64,000 bases of DNA from Leptospira montravelensis (GTDB lineage: Bacteria; Spirochaetota; Leptospiria; Leptospirales; Leptospiraceae), in assembly GCF_004770045.1 (NCBI RefSeq), contig NZ_RQFO01000011.1, positions 1-64,000 on the forward strand, written 5' to 3'. A program made the translations under genes and the position numbers. The number at the start of each line of letters is the position of its first letter. Position 1 is the stretch's first letter. The notes beneath the pieces are model-generated. The model was not told the origin of the DNA, made no database searches, and was given only the letters and a program-made list of their open reading frames with translations. Positions 53,766-62,952 of the stretch are shown in pieces.

Positions 53766-54764
53766 ATGGATGATACTGTATATGAAGAACGGAAAACCCC
53801 CGCTGGTTTTCTCGTCAAAGTCCGGCTTTCCAAGTTAACCTACGTTGTTTTTGCAGATTCCGGACCAGAGGTTCCCAAAGGGGCCAGAAATAATTCTATA
53901 GTTGTCAATGTCCCTCGAGTGGGGTTTTTCGGCGATGATTTCGATGTCTCCCATTTCCATTTGGGTGAACTTTCCTTTGTCAATGTGAAAGCTGGTAAAC
54001 TCGTCATTCCCTACCAACATGGATTTTCCAACGAAATCAAAACCATTTACCTAGGAACCGGGAGTCAAAGTGATGTCCTCCCCGTTGTCATTTATCATTA
54101 CAAAAGTAAGGAAGATTTGATGGCAGCCTGGGAAAGGGGAGAACATGCCCAATATCTAGTGGTGGATGAAGAAATCCCAAGGTCAGATATGGTTTCTTTT
54201 AAGATCCGATACCCGAGCATGAACATCCTTGTGATCAAAAAAAGGATTAATACTTCTGCAGAATCACAGACTCCCAAAACAGACGAATCTAAAGACAAGG
54301 GAGTGGTTGATTACGACAAGGTTCGGGCAACGGATGTTGCCAAAAACCAAAATCTAAATACTTACAGCGAAAATCCTGTTTTTTTGGCAAGGATCCACTT
54401 GCGTGCAATGGAGTTAGATAAAGTAAAACAACTCCTATTAGATTTCCACCTTTCCTCTGACGACGTTATGTTCATCAGGACCTTCTTAGATGTGATGATC
54501 AAAAACGAATTAAAAAAGCCTGAACTTGATGTTGTAAAACCACAACTCATTGCCATGAATGAGGCCTTCCGTTTGGCAGTTCTCATTTTAGAATTCAGAG
54601 TAGAGGATTTTGAAAAGGAATTGGATTTAGGATTCTCAAAAGAAATCTCCAATATGATTTATGCCCTTCTTGCAAAAGAACAAGAGACCGCACAAGATCT
54701 AGAACATGAAATTGTTCTCTGGGAATGGAAACTCCGGGTACGTTCTCAAATCATCAAAAAATAG
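53766..54764 (+). CDS. Hypothetical protein
   Basis: A 332-residue soluble protein. The N-terminal half is beta-rich (KTPAGFLVKVRLSKLTYVVF and similar); the C-terminal 130 residues are helical and charged (MELDKVKQLLLDFHLSSDD, later VEDFEKELDLGFSKEIS). No domain recognised. It starts two bases after the previous stop, so both are one transcriptional unit and may work together. Confidence 0.65.
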   Translation: MDDTVYEERKTPAGFLVKVRLSKLTYVVFADSGPEVPKGARNNSIVVNVPRVGFFGDDFDVSHFHLGELSFVNVKAGKLVIPYQHGFSNEIKTIYLGTGSQSDVLPVVIYHYKSKEDLMAAWERGEHAQYLVVDEEIPRSDMVSFKIRYPSMNILVIKKRINTSAESQTPKTDESKDKGVVDYDKVRATDVAKNQNLNTYSENPVFLARIHLRAMELDKVKQLLLDFHLSSDDVMFIRTFLDVMIKNELKKPELDVVKPQLIAMNEAFRLAVLILEFRVEDFEKELDLGFSKEISNMIYALLAKEQETAQDLEHEIVLWEWKLRVRSQIIKK

Positions 54765-54853
54765 TCAAAATACGTTAAAAAAAGCTTTATTTTTCTCCGA
54801 TTTCCGGGCAAACTGAGACAAATCCTATGGTTTTCTCGGAAAATACAAAAAAA

Positions 54854-55675
54854 ATGGCACAGAAATTGCAAACGTACGCAGTTTCCCTCGCGCTGTCGTT
54901 CTTTTTTATTTTTCCTGTTTCAAACCTTTTGGCAAACGAGTCAGACTTACCTGTCATCATTCCTAACGATGTCCTCCTAACACCTATCGAATTAAGAGAT
55001 GGTTTGGTTCTTGAGGTAACTGTGGTCCCAGATACGGAAATCGCTTTCGAATCACCGGTAGGATCAGAAGAGGAAAGTTTTCTTTTTACGGATTCTTCCG
55101 ATTCACAAGAATTGGTTTTATCTTTGCCGCTTGAGATTTCTAAAACAAATTGTGTTTTCGAAATGGGATGCAAAACAATATCCCGAGGAAAGTCTCTTCC
55201 GGCTGAGGAGCTACTTTCCATTTTTGAGAATGACCCAGAGCATTTCCCTGTAAAATCGATTGCCAGCCCAGGACTTTTTGGTTTTCTGGGGATATGTCTC
55301 AGCCGAAGCGAGTTGCCTTCCAAAAATTTCTCAATGCTATGCGAAAACTCTCTACCGAAGTCAATGACTCGGAGATCTGCAAACGATTGGAAATTCTTAT
55401 GGCGACCAGTAAAGACGACTTACCTTTGGCCCTCGTCAACCAACTCTTACAGGATGCTAAAAACTTCGACCCTAAAGCCATCCACGAACCTTACACCCAG
55501 TATGTCCGACATTTCATCTACATGGTCAAACGGAATGGAAGAGTTCCCAGTGACCTATTGTCAGGGGAAGAGGACAGATCTTCTGAAAATTCTGGCTCCA
55601 AGTCTGCTAGAAAGCAGTCAGATGCCGGTAGCACAAAATCCAAACGCACTACCCCTAAATCCGCGACTTCTGTAA
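54854..55675 (+). CDS. Exported hypothetical protein, 3' part doubtful
   Basis: The first 145 or so residues look genuine: a signal peptide (MAQKLQTYAVSLALSFFFIFPVSNLLA), then an acidic, Val/Ile-rich mature part with a Cys pair (NCVFEMGCK). After about base 55290 the frame continues 380 bp inside the next gene in another frame and becomes rich in Ser, Leu, Thr and Trp, which looks like read-through rather than protein. Either a frameshift has removed the true stop, or the C-terminus is an overlap. The ATG at 54854, preceded by GGAAAA, is used; 54827 is an alternative. Confidence 0.5.
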   Translation: MAQKLQTYAVSLALSFFFIFPVSNLLANESDLPVIIPNDVLLTPIELRDGLVLEVTVVPDTEIAFESPVGSEEESFLFTDSSDSQELVLSLPLEISKTNCVFEMGCKTISRGKSLPAEELLSIFENDPEHFPVKSIASPGLFGFLGICLSRSELPSKNFSMLCENSLPKSMTRRSANDWKFLWRPVKTTYLWPSSTNSYRMLKTSTLKPSTNLTPSMSDISSTWSNGMEEFPVTYCQGKRTDLLKILAPSLLESSQMPVAQNPNALPLNPRLL

Positions 55676-55719
55676 AAAAGGCAAAAACCTCCTCTAAAAT
55701 AAACCCTAAAAAGGCCTAA
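55294..55719 (+). CDS. Small basic-tailed hypothetical protein
   Basis: A 141-residue protein. The first 90 residues are helical (QKFLNAMRKLSTEVNDSEIC, then LALVNQLLQDAKNF) and the last 50 are rich in Ser, Lys and Thr (KSKRTTPKSATSVKKAKTSSK), a likely DNA/RNA-contacting tail. No family recognised. The ATG at 55294 has a GGGG just before it. It overlaps the preceding exported frame by 382 bp; this frame has the more protein-like composition. Confidence 0.6.
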   Translation: MSQPKRVAFQKFLNAMRKLSTEVNDSEICKRLEILMATSKDDLPLALVNQLLQDAKNFDPKAIHEPYTQYVRHFIYMVKRNGRVPSDLLSGEEDRSSENSGSKSARKQSDAGSTKSKRTTPKSATSVKKAKTSSKINPKKA

Positions 55720-56596
55720 ATTTCTTTCTTTCGGGCCTCTACAGGCAGGTCCTGTGCGCACTACAGGGAAAATGTTCCCATTTGATTCAATCGGGACATA
55801 ATCTGATTCTAAGGCAAATCTGCCCATTTTTAATCATTTACGCTGGTTTGAATGCGTCGCCTCACTGTTCCAGGGGAGTGAACCTATTAAATTCCGAAAG
55901 AATGCCTAAAAATAGGCAATTACTGAATACGAAAGGCTTAATCGTAATTGCCCTAAATTCGCCACCTAGCATTAGTTTGGCCAAAGGGTAAAGTTCTAAT
56001 TTGGGCGGGGACTGTCCTTTCTTGGGCACCCAAATTTTGGCATGTTCCTTTGCCGTCAGACCTAAGCTAGGCAGATCTTGACCTGACGAAAAAAGGGCAC
56101 TACTCCAAAAAATCTACAGAATTTCCAGGTCAAGAAAAACTTCCATAAACACCCAGAGGTGAAGGTCAGAAGGAAGGGTTCTGTCCGCTTTCGGATGTCG
56201 AAAAATGGTCACATGAAGGAAGGAGTTTATGGGCCTAGAATTGTAAAAAGGCATATTTTTATACAGTTTCCTTGGGCGGAGGACTGGTTGTTTCGGAAAG
56301 ATCCAAAGCTCAGTTTTCTATAGAAGAATTGATATTATAGGGGTTCCAGGGGTGACCAGCTGTCCAAAATCCGACATTTATACGAATTTCCAGAAAAATC
56401 GGTGAATCCGAAAGAGGAAACGAATCTGCCTAATGGCCAATACCTCATTGATCCTAAGAACGCCTTAAACCTGCGAAAACAGGCCAAAAAGATGCCAGAT
56501 TGTCATGTGTATCGAAATAACATGCATCTGTAAAATTGTCAGGTTTGGGAATAGTAGTTGCCACCCCTGCATTTGGTAGCCACCGTTCTTTTTTAT
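55720..56596. other. Non-coding block with dense inverted repeats (structured RNA or origin candidate)
   Basis: About 877 bp without a convincing gene on either strand and visibly richer in G+C than its neighbours (about 48% in the line 55981-56040). Perfect short inverted repeats include GGGAA/TTCCC (55766-55779), GCCTA/TAGGC (55904-55917), GGCAATTAC/GTAATTGCC (55915-55952), TTGGG/CCCAA (56022-56033), CCTA/TAGG (56061-56071) and CTTGACCTG/CAGGTCAAG (56077-56134). Two of these share bases and could switch. No known RNA family (tmRNA, RNase P, SRP, 6S) was recognised. A large structured RNA, or the replication origin, are the main options. Confidence 0.5.
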
Positions 56597-56812
56597 ATGG
56601 CGGAAACGATTCGATTAAGAGTGAAATGTCATGCATGTTCCAATTTAATTGAGGGAACTGCGAAATATGGTTCTGGGCACTTTGTTCCGGAAGGTGTGGT
56701 CTTTGATTTTGTCGCCGTGGGGAAAGTTGAGGGCGCACAGGGTCGGCGCGTTAAAGCGGAGGTCACCTGCACTTGTCCCAATTGTGGGGTAAAATGCAAA
56801 TATAATGTGTAG
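56597..56812 (+). CDS. Zinc-ribbon protein
   Basis: A 71-residue protein with two Cys pairs, VKCHAC near residue 10 and CTCPNC near residue 62, spaced by about 50 residues; together they can hold one zinc. The middle is beta-like and basic. No target is known. The ATG at 56597 is chosen; in-frame codons before it lie in the non-coding block. Confidence 0.7.
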   Translation: MAETIRLRVKCHACSNLIEGTAKYGSGHFVPEGVVFDFVAVGKVEGAQGRRVKAEVTCTCPNCGVKCKYNV

Positions 56813-56833
56813 TGCTTAATAGTAGGCATTAAA

Positions 56834-58312
56834 ATGCTCTTTAATTCTGCAATTTTTGCTCTCTATTTTTTATCAACTCTTGCGGTTTGGTGGGCTTTAC
56901 GCTTTTTAATGATTAAAAATGGGCAACTAAGTGCTAATAATCGGAACTTTAGTAGGTTATTTGCTGTCATTTATTTGATTATAATTAGCTGTATTTTTTA
57001 CTGTTTTTGGCACCCAGTCTATTTTCTCCTTCTTTTTTGGGTGGCGGTTTTCGATTTCACTGTTTCTAGATGTCTTTGGGGTGTACGGTCCTTGGGGATA
57101 CGCCGATTTCTTTTGTTTGTTTCTTTAGCAAATAGCCTAGGGATCTTGTTTTTCTTTAAATATGGTCATTTTATTGCTGAAAATTGGGCAAATATTTTTG
57201 GCTTAGTCCCTGCTTCTCCCGATTTTTGGAACCAATGGTTGCTTCCGGTAGGGATTTCCTTTTACACCTTTCAGTCTATATCCTACGTTGTGGACGTATA
57301 CCAGAAAGAACTAGAGCCAGAGAGCAATTTTTTCTCCTATTTGTTGTTTCTTTGTTTTTTCCCCCAGCTGGTAGCAGGTCCCATCGTAACGGCAAAGTCC
57401 TTTTTGCCCCAAATTCGCAGACCGCTTCCCTTCCTTAGGATCCCTATTTTCTTTGCAACCTTTCTGATTTTGTTAGGCCTTTTTAAAAAAATGGTTTTGG
57501 CAGACCATTTGGCCGAAACTTCTGATTTTGTTTTTGTTCGACCAGCGGACATGGCAACCAAGGGACTTTGGATTGGGATGTTTTCTTACTCCTTACAAAT
57601 CTATTGTGATTTTTCAGGATACACCGATATTGCCCAAGGCGCGGCACTTCTCTTTGGGTTTCGGTTGCCAGAGAATTTTAGGATGCCCTACCTTTCGGCA
57701 GGATTTTCCGAATTTTGGACTCGCTGGCATATTTCCCTTTCCCAGTGGCTGAAAAAATACATTTATATTTCGCTTGGGGGAAATCGTATTGGCAGGGTTT
57801 TTACATACAGGAATTTATTTTTAGTGATGGCCATTGGTGGCCTTTGGCACGGTGCTTCCTGGAATTTTGTCATCTGGGGGGGCTGTCATGGGATATTACT
57901 CATTTTGGAAAGATGGGTAACAATTCAGTTCCCATATAGACTTCCCTCCTATTTGCGGCCCGTTCGAATCTTGGGAACTTTTCTTTTTGTAAGTTTTCTT
58001 TGGATTTTTTTTCGAAGCACGGATATTACTTCCTCCCTGTGCTACCTACAGGGACTTTTTATCAAAAAAGAGGGTTTTTCACTTCCGTATACTTTTGAAA
58101 TGAATTTTCTTTACTGCGGTTTTGTAATTTTGTTAGGCCATATTTGGGCTAGTTTTTATTTTAAAGACAACAAGCAATTGTTAGATGGTTTTCGAAAATG
58201 GGAAAATTCCTTAGGAAAAGTGGCTATTTTTGGTGTTTTGGCTGCAATTTCTCTCGTTTTGATAATTTTGTTTTCTGCCGATAGTAAGCCGTTTGTGTAT
58301 TTTGTATTTTAG
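56834..58312 (+). CDS. MBOAT-family O-acyltransferase (AlgI/DltB-like)
   Basis: A 492-residue polytopic protein. The family signature is FWTRWHISLSQWLKKYIYISLGGN near 294-317 (with His299), and the catalytic His339 is in IGGLWHGASWNF. It transfers acyl groups from a carrier to an extracytoplasmic sugar or polymer. The partner gene that follows codes for an SGNH/DltD-like protein, the usual pair in surface-polymer acylation. It begins about 20 bp after the zinc-ribbon gene. Confidence 0.92.
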   Translation: MLFNSAIFALYFLSTLAVWWALRFLMIKNGQLSANNRNFSRLFAVIYLIIISCIFYCFWHPVYFLLLFWVAVFDFTVSRCLWGVRSLGIRRFLLFVSLANSLGILFFFKYGHFIAENWANIFGLVPASPDFWNQWLLPVGISFYTFQSISYVVDVYQKELEPESNFFSYLLFLCFFPQLVAGPIVTAKSFLPQIRRPLPFLRIPIFFATFLILLGLFKKMVLADHLAETSDFVFVRPADMATKGLWIGMFSYSLQIYCDFSGYTDIAQGAALLFGFRLPENFRMPYLSAGFSEFWTRWHISLSQWLKKYIYISLGGNRIGRVFTYRNLFLVMAIGGLWHGASWNFVIWGGCHGILLILERWVTIQFPYRLPSYLRPVRILGTFLFVSFLWIFFRSTDITSSLCYLQGLFIKKEGFSLPYTFEMNFLYCGFVILLGHIWASFYFKDNKQLLDGFRKWENSLGKVAIFGVLAAISLVLIILFSADSKPFVYFVF

Positions 58313-58320
58313 GTGGGTAT

Positions 58321-59841
58321 ATGAAACAGAGGTTCTTATTTATATGCCTTTTTTTAATTTCTTTGGTAACCTTTGATTTTTTGGTTTTTAAAAAATTGCA
58401 ATTTTTTTTGCCAAATGAATCTCCTTGGAACACAAACCATTTTTTCAATTTTTTGTATGAATATGAAAGAATCAGACACTTGCCGAAAACCAAAAAGAGA
58501 ATCATCGTTGTCGGAAGTTCTGTTGCTTATTATTCCATTGATGCAACCAAATTAAAAGAGACATTGCGGAAGGATTTTGATTTAGATCTGGATGTATTTT
58601 ATTTAGCTTACGCAGGGAATAGTCCGCTATATGTATATTTATTACTTAATTGGTTAAATCCTTTAAAACCTGACCTTGTGGTTTATCCGGTTAATTTTAT
58701 AGACTATAGACTTCACCGAACCTATGTTATCTTTCCCGAGGGGAAAAACGATTCAGTGGACGAATCGGAAGTGATTAAGGATGCGCTTACCTTTGGAGAA
58801 GCTCCTCAATCGCTTTGGGTATTTCCTTGGGAAACACTAAAGGAAGTTGGCCCCTCTATGGACTGGGATACTTGGTCTCGTTATGTGATTTCCTCTGGGT
58901 TTTCGTTTTATCGTTATAAAGATATTTATCTGCAAAATTTGCAAAATTTAATCCAACACCGTTTTGGGCGAAATACCAGTTATCATGCGTATGCAGGTGT
59001 TCAAATTCCGGAAGGTATCAGCGGTCTAGGTTGGACCGGGCAAGAATTTAGTTTTTATCCGACTGAGAAGATCAAAAACAAAGGATTTTGGGTGGAAGTG
59101 ACTCCTTTTCTTTTGGCGGGAAAACCCTGCCGAATGAAAGTTTCCAATGGGATCACTACCCAAGAGATCCTTCTTGCTAAAGCAGGATGGGTTCGTATTT
59201 CCCTGGACCCAAAATTTTTCGATAAACGAAAATTGATCACGGCAAAACTCGAACGTGTGTGGTTTGCCAATGAGGCTATGGGTGCGTATTTGGATTATCA
59301 TTTTGATCCGATGGGGGTTCGGCTCGAACAGACCTTTGGGTTGGAAAATGCTAAGTCGGGAATCCAATACGAAAGGGAACCAAGAACGGAGGATTTTCGT
59401 TACATCGGTATGAAAGACAAAGAATACAGAAAGTACTTCTATTACCGATTGTTGGAAGGATTGGAAAAACGGCCCGGGATTGGCTACCTTGTCGCCTTAA
59501 AATTGGCAAAAGAGAAAATCCGTGAAGAATCATTTCGACCGTATTTTCACTTTCGCTACTTGAAAAAAATTGCAGACCATTTCCGTGAAAGAAACCTACC
59601 TTTTTTACTCATTAATAATCCAGAAAATCCCATTTCACTGGAGTGGTATGAAGATTCCCAGTGGTATAAAGACCATCTTGCCTATTTACAATCCTTGGAA
59701 GGAGGGTCGGTCCATTATTGGGACATACACCGAAGTTTGCCCATGCAAGGGTTCTCTGACTTCCATCATTTTACTTATGTCGGAATGGAACAAATGAATC
59801 CGATTTATGCTAAAAGAATTGGAAATCTCTTTCCGAAATAG
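58321..59841 (+). CDS. Membrane-anchored SGNH/DltD-like protein, MBOAT partner
   Basis: A 506-residue protein with an N-terminal signal-anchor (about 5-25), then a SGNH-hydrolase-like fold: VVGSSVAYYSID near 62-73 (nucleophile block), and DFHHFTYVGM near the end (a D-x-H-like block). The middle has a beta insert of about 130 residues. In AlgI/AlgJ and DltB/DltD systems, such a protein completes acyl transfer outside the membrane; the role here is inferred from the operon. An AGGTGG site precedes the ATG. Confidence 0.8.
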   Translation: MKQRFLFICLFLISLVTFDFLVFKKLQFFLPNESPWNTNHFFNFLYEYERIRHLPKTKKRIIVVGSSVAYYSIDATKLKETLRKDFDLDLDVFYLAYAGNSPLYVYLLLNWLNPLKPDLVVYPVNFIDYRLHRTYVIFPEGKNDSVDESEVIKDALTFGEAPQSLWVFPWETLKEVGPSMDWDTWSRYVISSGFSFYRYKDIYLQNLQNLIQHRFGRNTSYHAYAGVQIPEGISGLGWTGQEFSFYPTEKIKNKGFWVEVTPFLLAGKPCRMKVSNGITTQEILLAKAGWVRISLDPKFFDKRKLITAKLERVWFANEAMGAYLDYHFDPMGVRLEQTFGLENAKSGIQYEREPRTEDFRYIGMKDKEYRKYFYYRLLEGLEKRPGIGYLVALKLAKEKIREESFRPYFHFRYLKKIADHFRERNLPFLLINNPENPISLEWYEDSQWYKDHLAYLQSLEGGSVHYWDIHRSLPMQGFSDFHHFTYVGMEQMNPIYAKRIGNLFPK

Positions 59842-59877
59842 GATGTTTTTCAATCCTTACATTAGATAAGGAATTTT

Positions 59878-60927
59878 ATGGAAAAAATCAAAGTTGGAGT
59901 CCTGGGAGCAACAGGTTCCGTCGGTCAAAGATTCATTCAACTTTTGGAGAATCACCCTTATTTCACGGTGACTCATTTGGCAGCTTCGGAAAAAAGTGCC
60001 GGCCAAACGTACGGTGAGGTAATGAAATCTCGTTGGAAGATTTCATCTGATATCCCGGCATATGCAAAAGACATTATTATTTCTTTACCAAATCCGGAAG
60101 TGACTAAGGGCGTACAACTCGTGTTTAGTGGTCTGGATGCATCGATTGCAGGAGAAGTGGAAACTGCTTATGCAGAAGCCGGTGTGATGGTTCTTTCCAA
60201 TTCTAAAAATCATAGAATGGATCCGAACGTGCCGATTCTTTCTGCAGAAGTCAACGCCCACCATTTGGATGTTTTGAAATTTCAAAAAACCAAAGGTAAA
60301 ATTATTACCAATTCCAATTGTACCATTATGGGAGTTACAATTTCTCTCAAACCTTTGATGGATGCTTTTGGATTAAAATCTGTTATGTTATTTTCTATGC
60401 AGGCCATTTCAGGTGCAGGATATCCAGGAGTTCCGACAATGGACATTCTTGGAAATGTTGTCCCTTTCATTGGTGGAGAAGAAGACAAAGCCGAAGTAGA
60501 ACCACAAAAATGTTTGGGAACTGTGGAAGGGGGAGTCATCAAATCAGCTGATTTTAAAATTTCTGCCCATTGCAATCGTGTTCCGGTTTTTGACGGACAT
60601 ACTGTTTGTGTCTCTGTTTCTTTTGATAAAAAGCCAAAAAAAGAAGATATTCTAAAAGTTTGGGCCGATTTTCAAGGAGAACCTCAGAAATTGGGATTGC
60701 CGTTTGCACCAAATCCGGCTATTCTTTACCGCGAAGAAAACGATAGGCCTCAACCCCGTCTTGATTTAGAGACTGGTAGAGGAATGACAACAGTTGTCGG
60801 AAGGCTAAGGGAAGATCCAATTTTGGATTGGAAATGGGTGGTGCTTTCGCATAACACGATTCGAGGTGCTGCAGGAGCTGCCATTTTGAATGCAGAGTTA
60901 TTGTATAAAAAAGGATTTTTTAACTAA
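59878..60927 (+). CDS. asd: Aspartate-semialdehyde dehydrogenase
   Basis: A 349-residue enzyme that reduces aspartyl-4-phosphate to aspartate semialdehyde, giving Lys/diaminopimelate, Met and Thr. The NADP motif is [14 protein letters not shown] (6-19) and the catalytic Cys148 is in TNSNCTIMG. The sequence is of the longer, archaeal/fungal-like type rather than the E. coli type. AAGGA lies right before the start. From memory asd is on the small chromosome of L. interrogans, which bears on the replicon type here. Confidence 0.94.
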   Translation: MEKIKVGVLGATGSVGQRFIQLLENHPYFTVTHLAASEKSAGQTYGEVMKSRWKISSDIPAYAKDIIISLPNPEVTKGVQLVFSGLDASIAGEVETAYAEAGVMVLSNSKNHRMDPNVPILSAEVNAHHLDVLKFQKTKGKIITNSNCTIMGVTISLKPLMDAFGLKSVMLFSMQAISGAGYPGVPTMDILGNVVPFIGGEEDKAEVEPQKCLGTVEGGVIKSADFKISAHCNRVPVFDGHTVCVSVSFDKKPKKEDILKVWADFQGEPQKLGLPFAPNPAILYREENDRPQPRLDLETGRGMTTVVGRLREDPILDWKWVVLSHNTIRGAAGAAILNAELLYKKGFFN

Positions 60928-60944
60928 GGACAATCACAGATACC

Positions 60945-62948
60945 ATGTTAGATCCAAACCTCCCTGAATTAAAAGTTATGGATTACACAGCCTGTCTCCA
61001 AAAGGTGCAGGCTATGGATTCACGGGGAGATTTCTCATACAAAGGGATCTATAAAGTTTTACTAGTGATCTTTGAGTGGACTGACAAGTTTCTACAAAAC
61101 AGAGTCCTTCCCAATGTAGAACAAATTGAACGTGATAGTTCCATAGATCGTGACCGTACTGAAAGTTATGTGATCGATCTTAGTTACAAACAAAATCCGG
61201 CCATCATCAGAAAGATGAACGTCCTAGAGTTTCATCCCAATGAACCTGGGGATCCGGAAAATCCGAAGACCTTTATCAAACACAATACCGTATTTGCAAG
61301 GCCTACAACTTCTGATGGAGGGACTGCCTTCCGTTATGCGCTCGGCCTGAATGAACTTTCTACAGCAGCCATCAAAGGTTGGTTTAATGAAAAAAGAAAG
61401 TATCCCGGTAAAGAAAAGATGCGTAAAGTTATCAAAGCGGCCGTGGATTCTAACAGGTTATTTGATACTTATGCCTCTACCGAAATTGGAAATTTGTTTC
61501 AATGCCCTTATGACAAAACAAAGGCCCAAAAAGATGCAACGATTGTCATTCATCTCAAGCCAATTTTAAAACAATTGGTAGATGACAAGATCCTGTTTTT
61601 CTTTCGTAACGATTCCGCTTCTCGGCCAGCAAACAAAAGTGTATTTCTTTATAATAAACCTTCTGAAATTGCAGACCGTTATGATGGTTATATTGATTAT
61701 ACAAAAAATACGATTTACCCTGCCTTAAAAAATCTTGGGGTTATGGGCGAGGTGACAGAAGACTCATGGAATAGTCCACGTAATCTTTTAATAGAAATTA
61801 AAGGATATATGAATGATTCTTATGGGGATCAAAAAACTCTGATAGAAGAATGTTTGGTTTTAAACGAAATCATAGAAAAAGATAAAGAAAGAGAAGAAAA
61901 ACAAAAACGAAAACAGCAGGTTGACGATTTAATGGCTTTTCTTGCTGAAGCAGGTAGAATCGTTGAGGTTAACTTACTTCGTGTGAGTGGGGAACCATTA
62001 ACAGATGAGTTTCGTGCTACTTTACTTTCTCAACCAGAACTTTTATATACTGAGTATGCAGATAATAGAATTTATAATGAATTTATACTTCATAAATCTT
62101 GTATTCCTCAAGCAATCGAGTCCGCAAAAAGGACATTTCAAATTAAACATTCTGATTTAGAAATCAGGGTATTAAATCAAATGAATGTGACTCTTCACCT
62201 GAATGATGAAAGTCCGAAACGATTGTTAGAAGAAATTGAGGCCCAAAGTCTTTTCCAGTTTCTTCCTTTTTTTACAAGAATTTGGCGGATGATTATGGGG
62301 AGTATGATTGTCCATAAGTTTGAAATCCCTCCTATCAAAGCAAGATTGCAACAACAGCTGAACAGAGATTTGGCGAGTCAAAAAGCTAAAAAAATATCAC
62401 AAGAAAAAGAGCGATTGGTAAAGGCCCGTCTGAAAGATCGCGAAGAAGCGGAAAAAGATGCCGAAAAAAAATCCAAACAATCGCAACAAGCAGCTAATTC
62501 CACTTCAGGATTTAATGGTGGAGAAGAAGAATCTACTGAGCCTGTCAAACAAGGTAGCCCTGAAGAAGAAAAAAAATGGAAAGAGTCCATTGAGGCAATC
62601 ATTCGTATTTTAGATGAAGCATGGGAGTTTGGTGTATATCCAGACCGTGAGTATGTGCTTTCGAAATTAAACGGAAAGTTTACTGAAGAAAATTTGATCT
62701 TTTTCTTAAAGAAATTTGGTGGAAAGGAAATCTACAGTTTTCCGATTCGAAACCAAAGAGAAAAGTTCCCTTGGCCGATTCTTGTTTCTACGGGTTATCT
62801 GAAGAAATATGGTAAAAAACTTTTAGAAAAAGTGACGGCTGAAAGTGAACGCCAACGAAGCGAAAAATTTCCAAACCAAGAGAAATTTGACATTGCGGAA
62901 TCGCAATTAGACTTTCTTAATAGAATCTTACCTCGGTTAAAACCTTAA
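60945..62948 (+). CDS. Large hypothetical protein
   Basis: A 667-residue cytoplasmic protein with no signal or span. The first 300 residues are mixed; a coiled-coil-like charged segment lies at about 485-530 ([30 protein letters not shown]), followed by an acidic linker and a helical end. I recognise no domain. It starts 17 bp after asd and its stop is 4 bp before pyruvate kinase, so the three share a transcript. Its length and conservation of frame mark it as a real gene. Confidence 0.75.
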   Translation: MLDPNLPELKVMDYTACLQKVQAMDSRGDFSYKGIYKVLLVIFEWTDKFLQNRVLPNVEQIERDSSIDRDRTESYVIDLSYKQNPAIIRKMNVLEFHPNEPGDPENPKTFIKHNTVFARPTTSDGGTAFRYALGLNELSTAAIKGWFNEKRKYPGKEKMRKVIKAAVDSNRLFDTYASTEIGNLFQCPYDKTKAQKDATIVIHLKPILKQLVDDKILFFFRNDSASRPANKSVFLYNKPSEIADRYDGYIDYTKNTIYPALKNLGVMGEVTEDSWNSPRNLLIEIKGYMNDSYGDQKTLIEECLVLNEIIEKDKEREEKQKRKQQVDDLMAFLAEAGRIVEVNLLRVSGEPLTDEFRATLLSQPELLYTEYADNRIYNEFILHKSCIPQAIESAKRTFQIKHSDLEIRVLNQMNVTLHLNDESPKRLLEEIEAQSLFQFLPFFTRIWRMIMGSMIVHKFEIPPIKARLQQQLNRDLASQKAKKISQEKERLVKARLKDREEAEKDAEKKSKQSQQAANSTSGFNGGEEESTEPVKQGSPEEEKKWKESIEAIIRILDEAWEFGVYPDREYVLSKLNGKFTEENLIFFLKKFGGKEIYSFPIRNQREKFPWPILVSTGYLKKYGKKLLEKVTAESERQRSEKFPNQEKFDIAESQLDFLNRILPRLKP

Positions 62949-62952
62949 AATT

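Noticed and set aside
54787..55323. 178-residue minus-strand frame
   Set aside because: Antisense to the exported gene with a convincing signal peptide; composition is that of a reverse frame.
55782..55991. Short frames in the 55.7-56.6 kb block, such as a 69-residue + frame and a 94-residue minus frame at 56454-56738
   Set aside because: No family likeness, no ribosome sites and no consistent frame across the block; inverted repeats interrupt them.
55720..56596. tmRNA, RNase P RNA, SRP RNA or 6S RNA in the non-coding block
   Set aside because: None of the conserved core sequences (tmRNA 5' start, RNase P GAGGAAAGTCC, SRP GGTCAGGTCCGGAAGGAAGCA core) was found on either strand.
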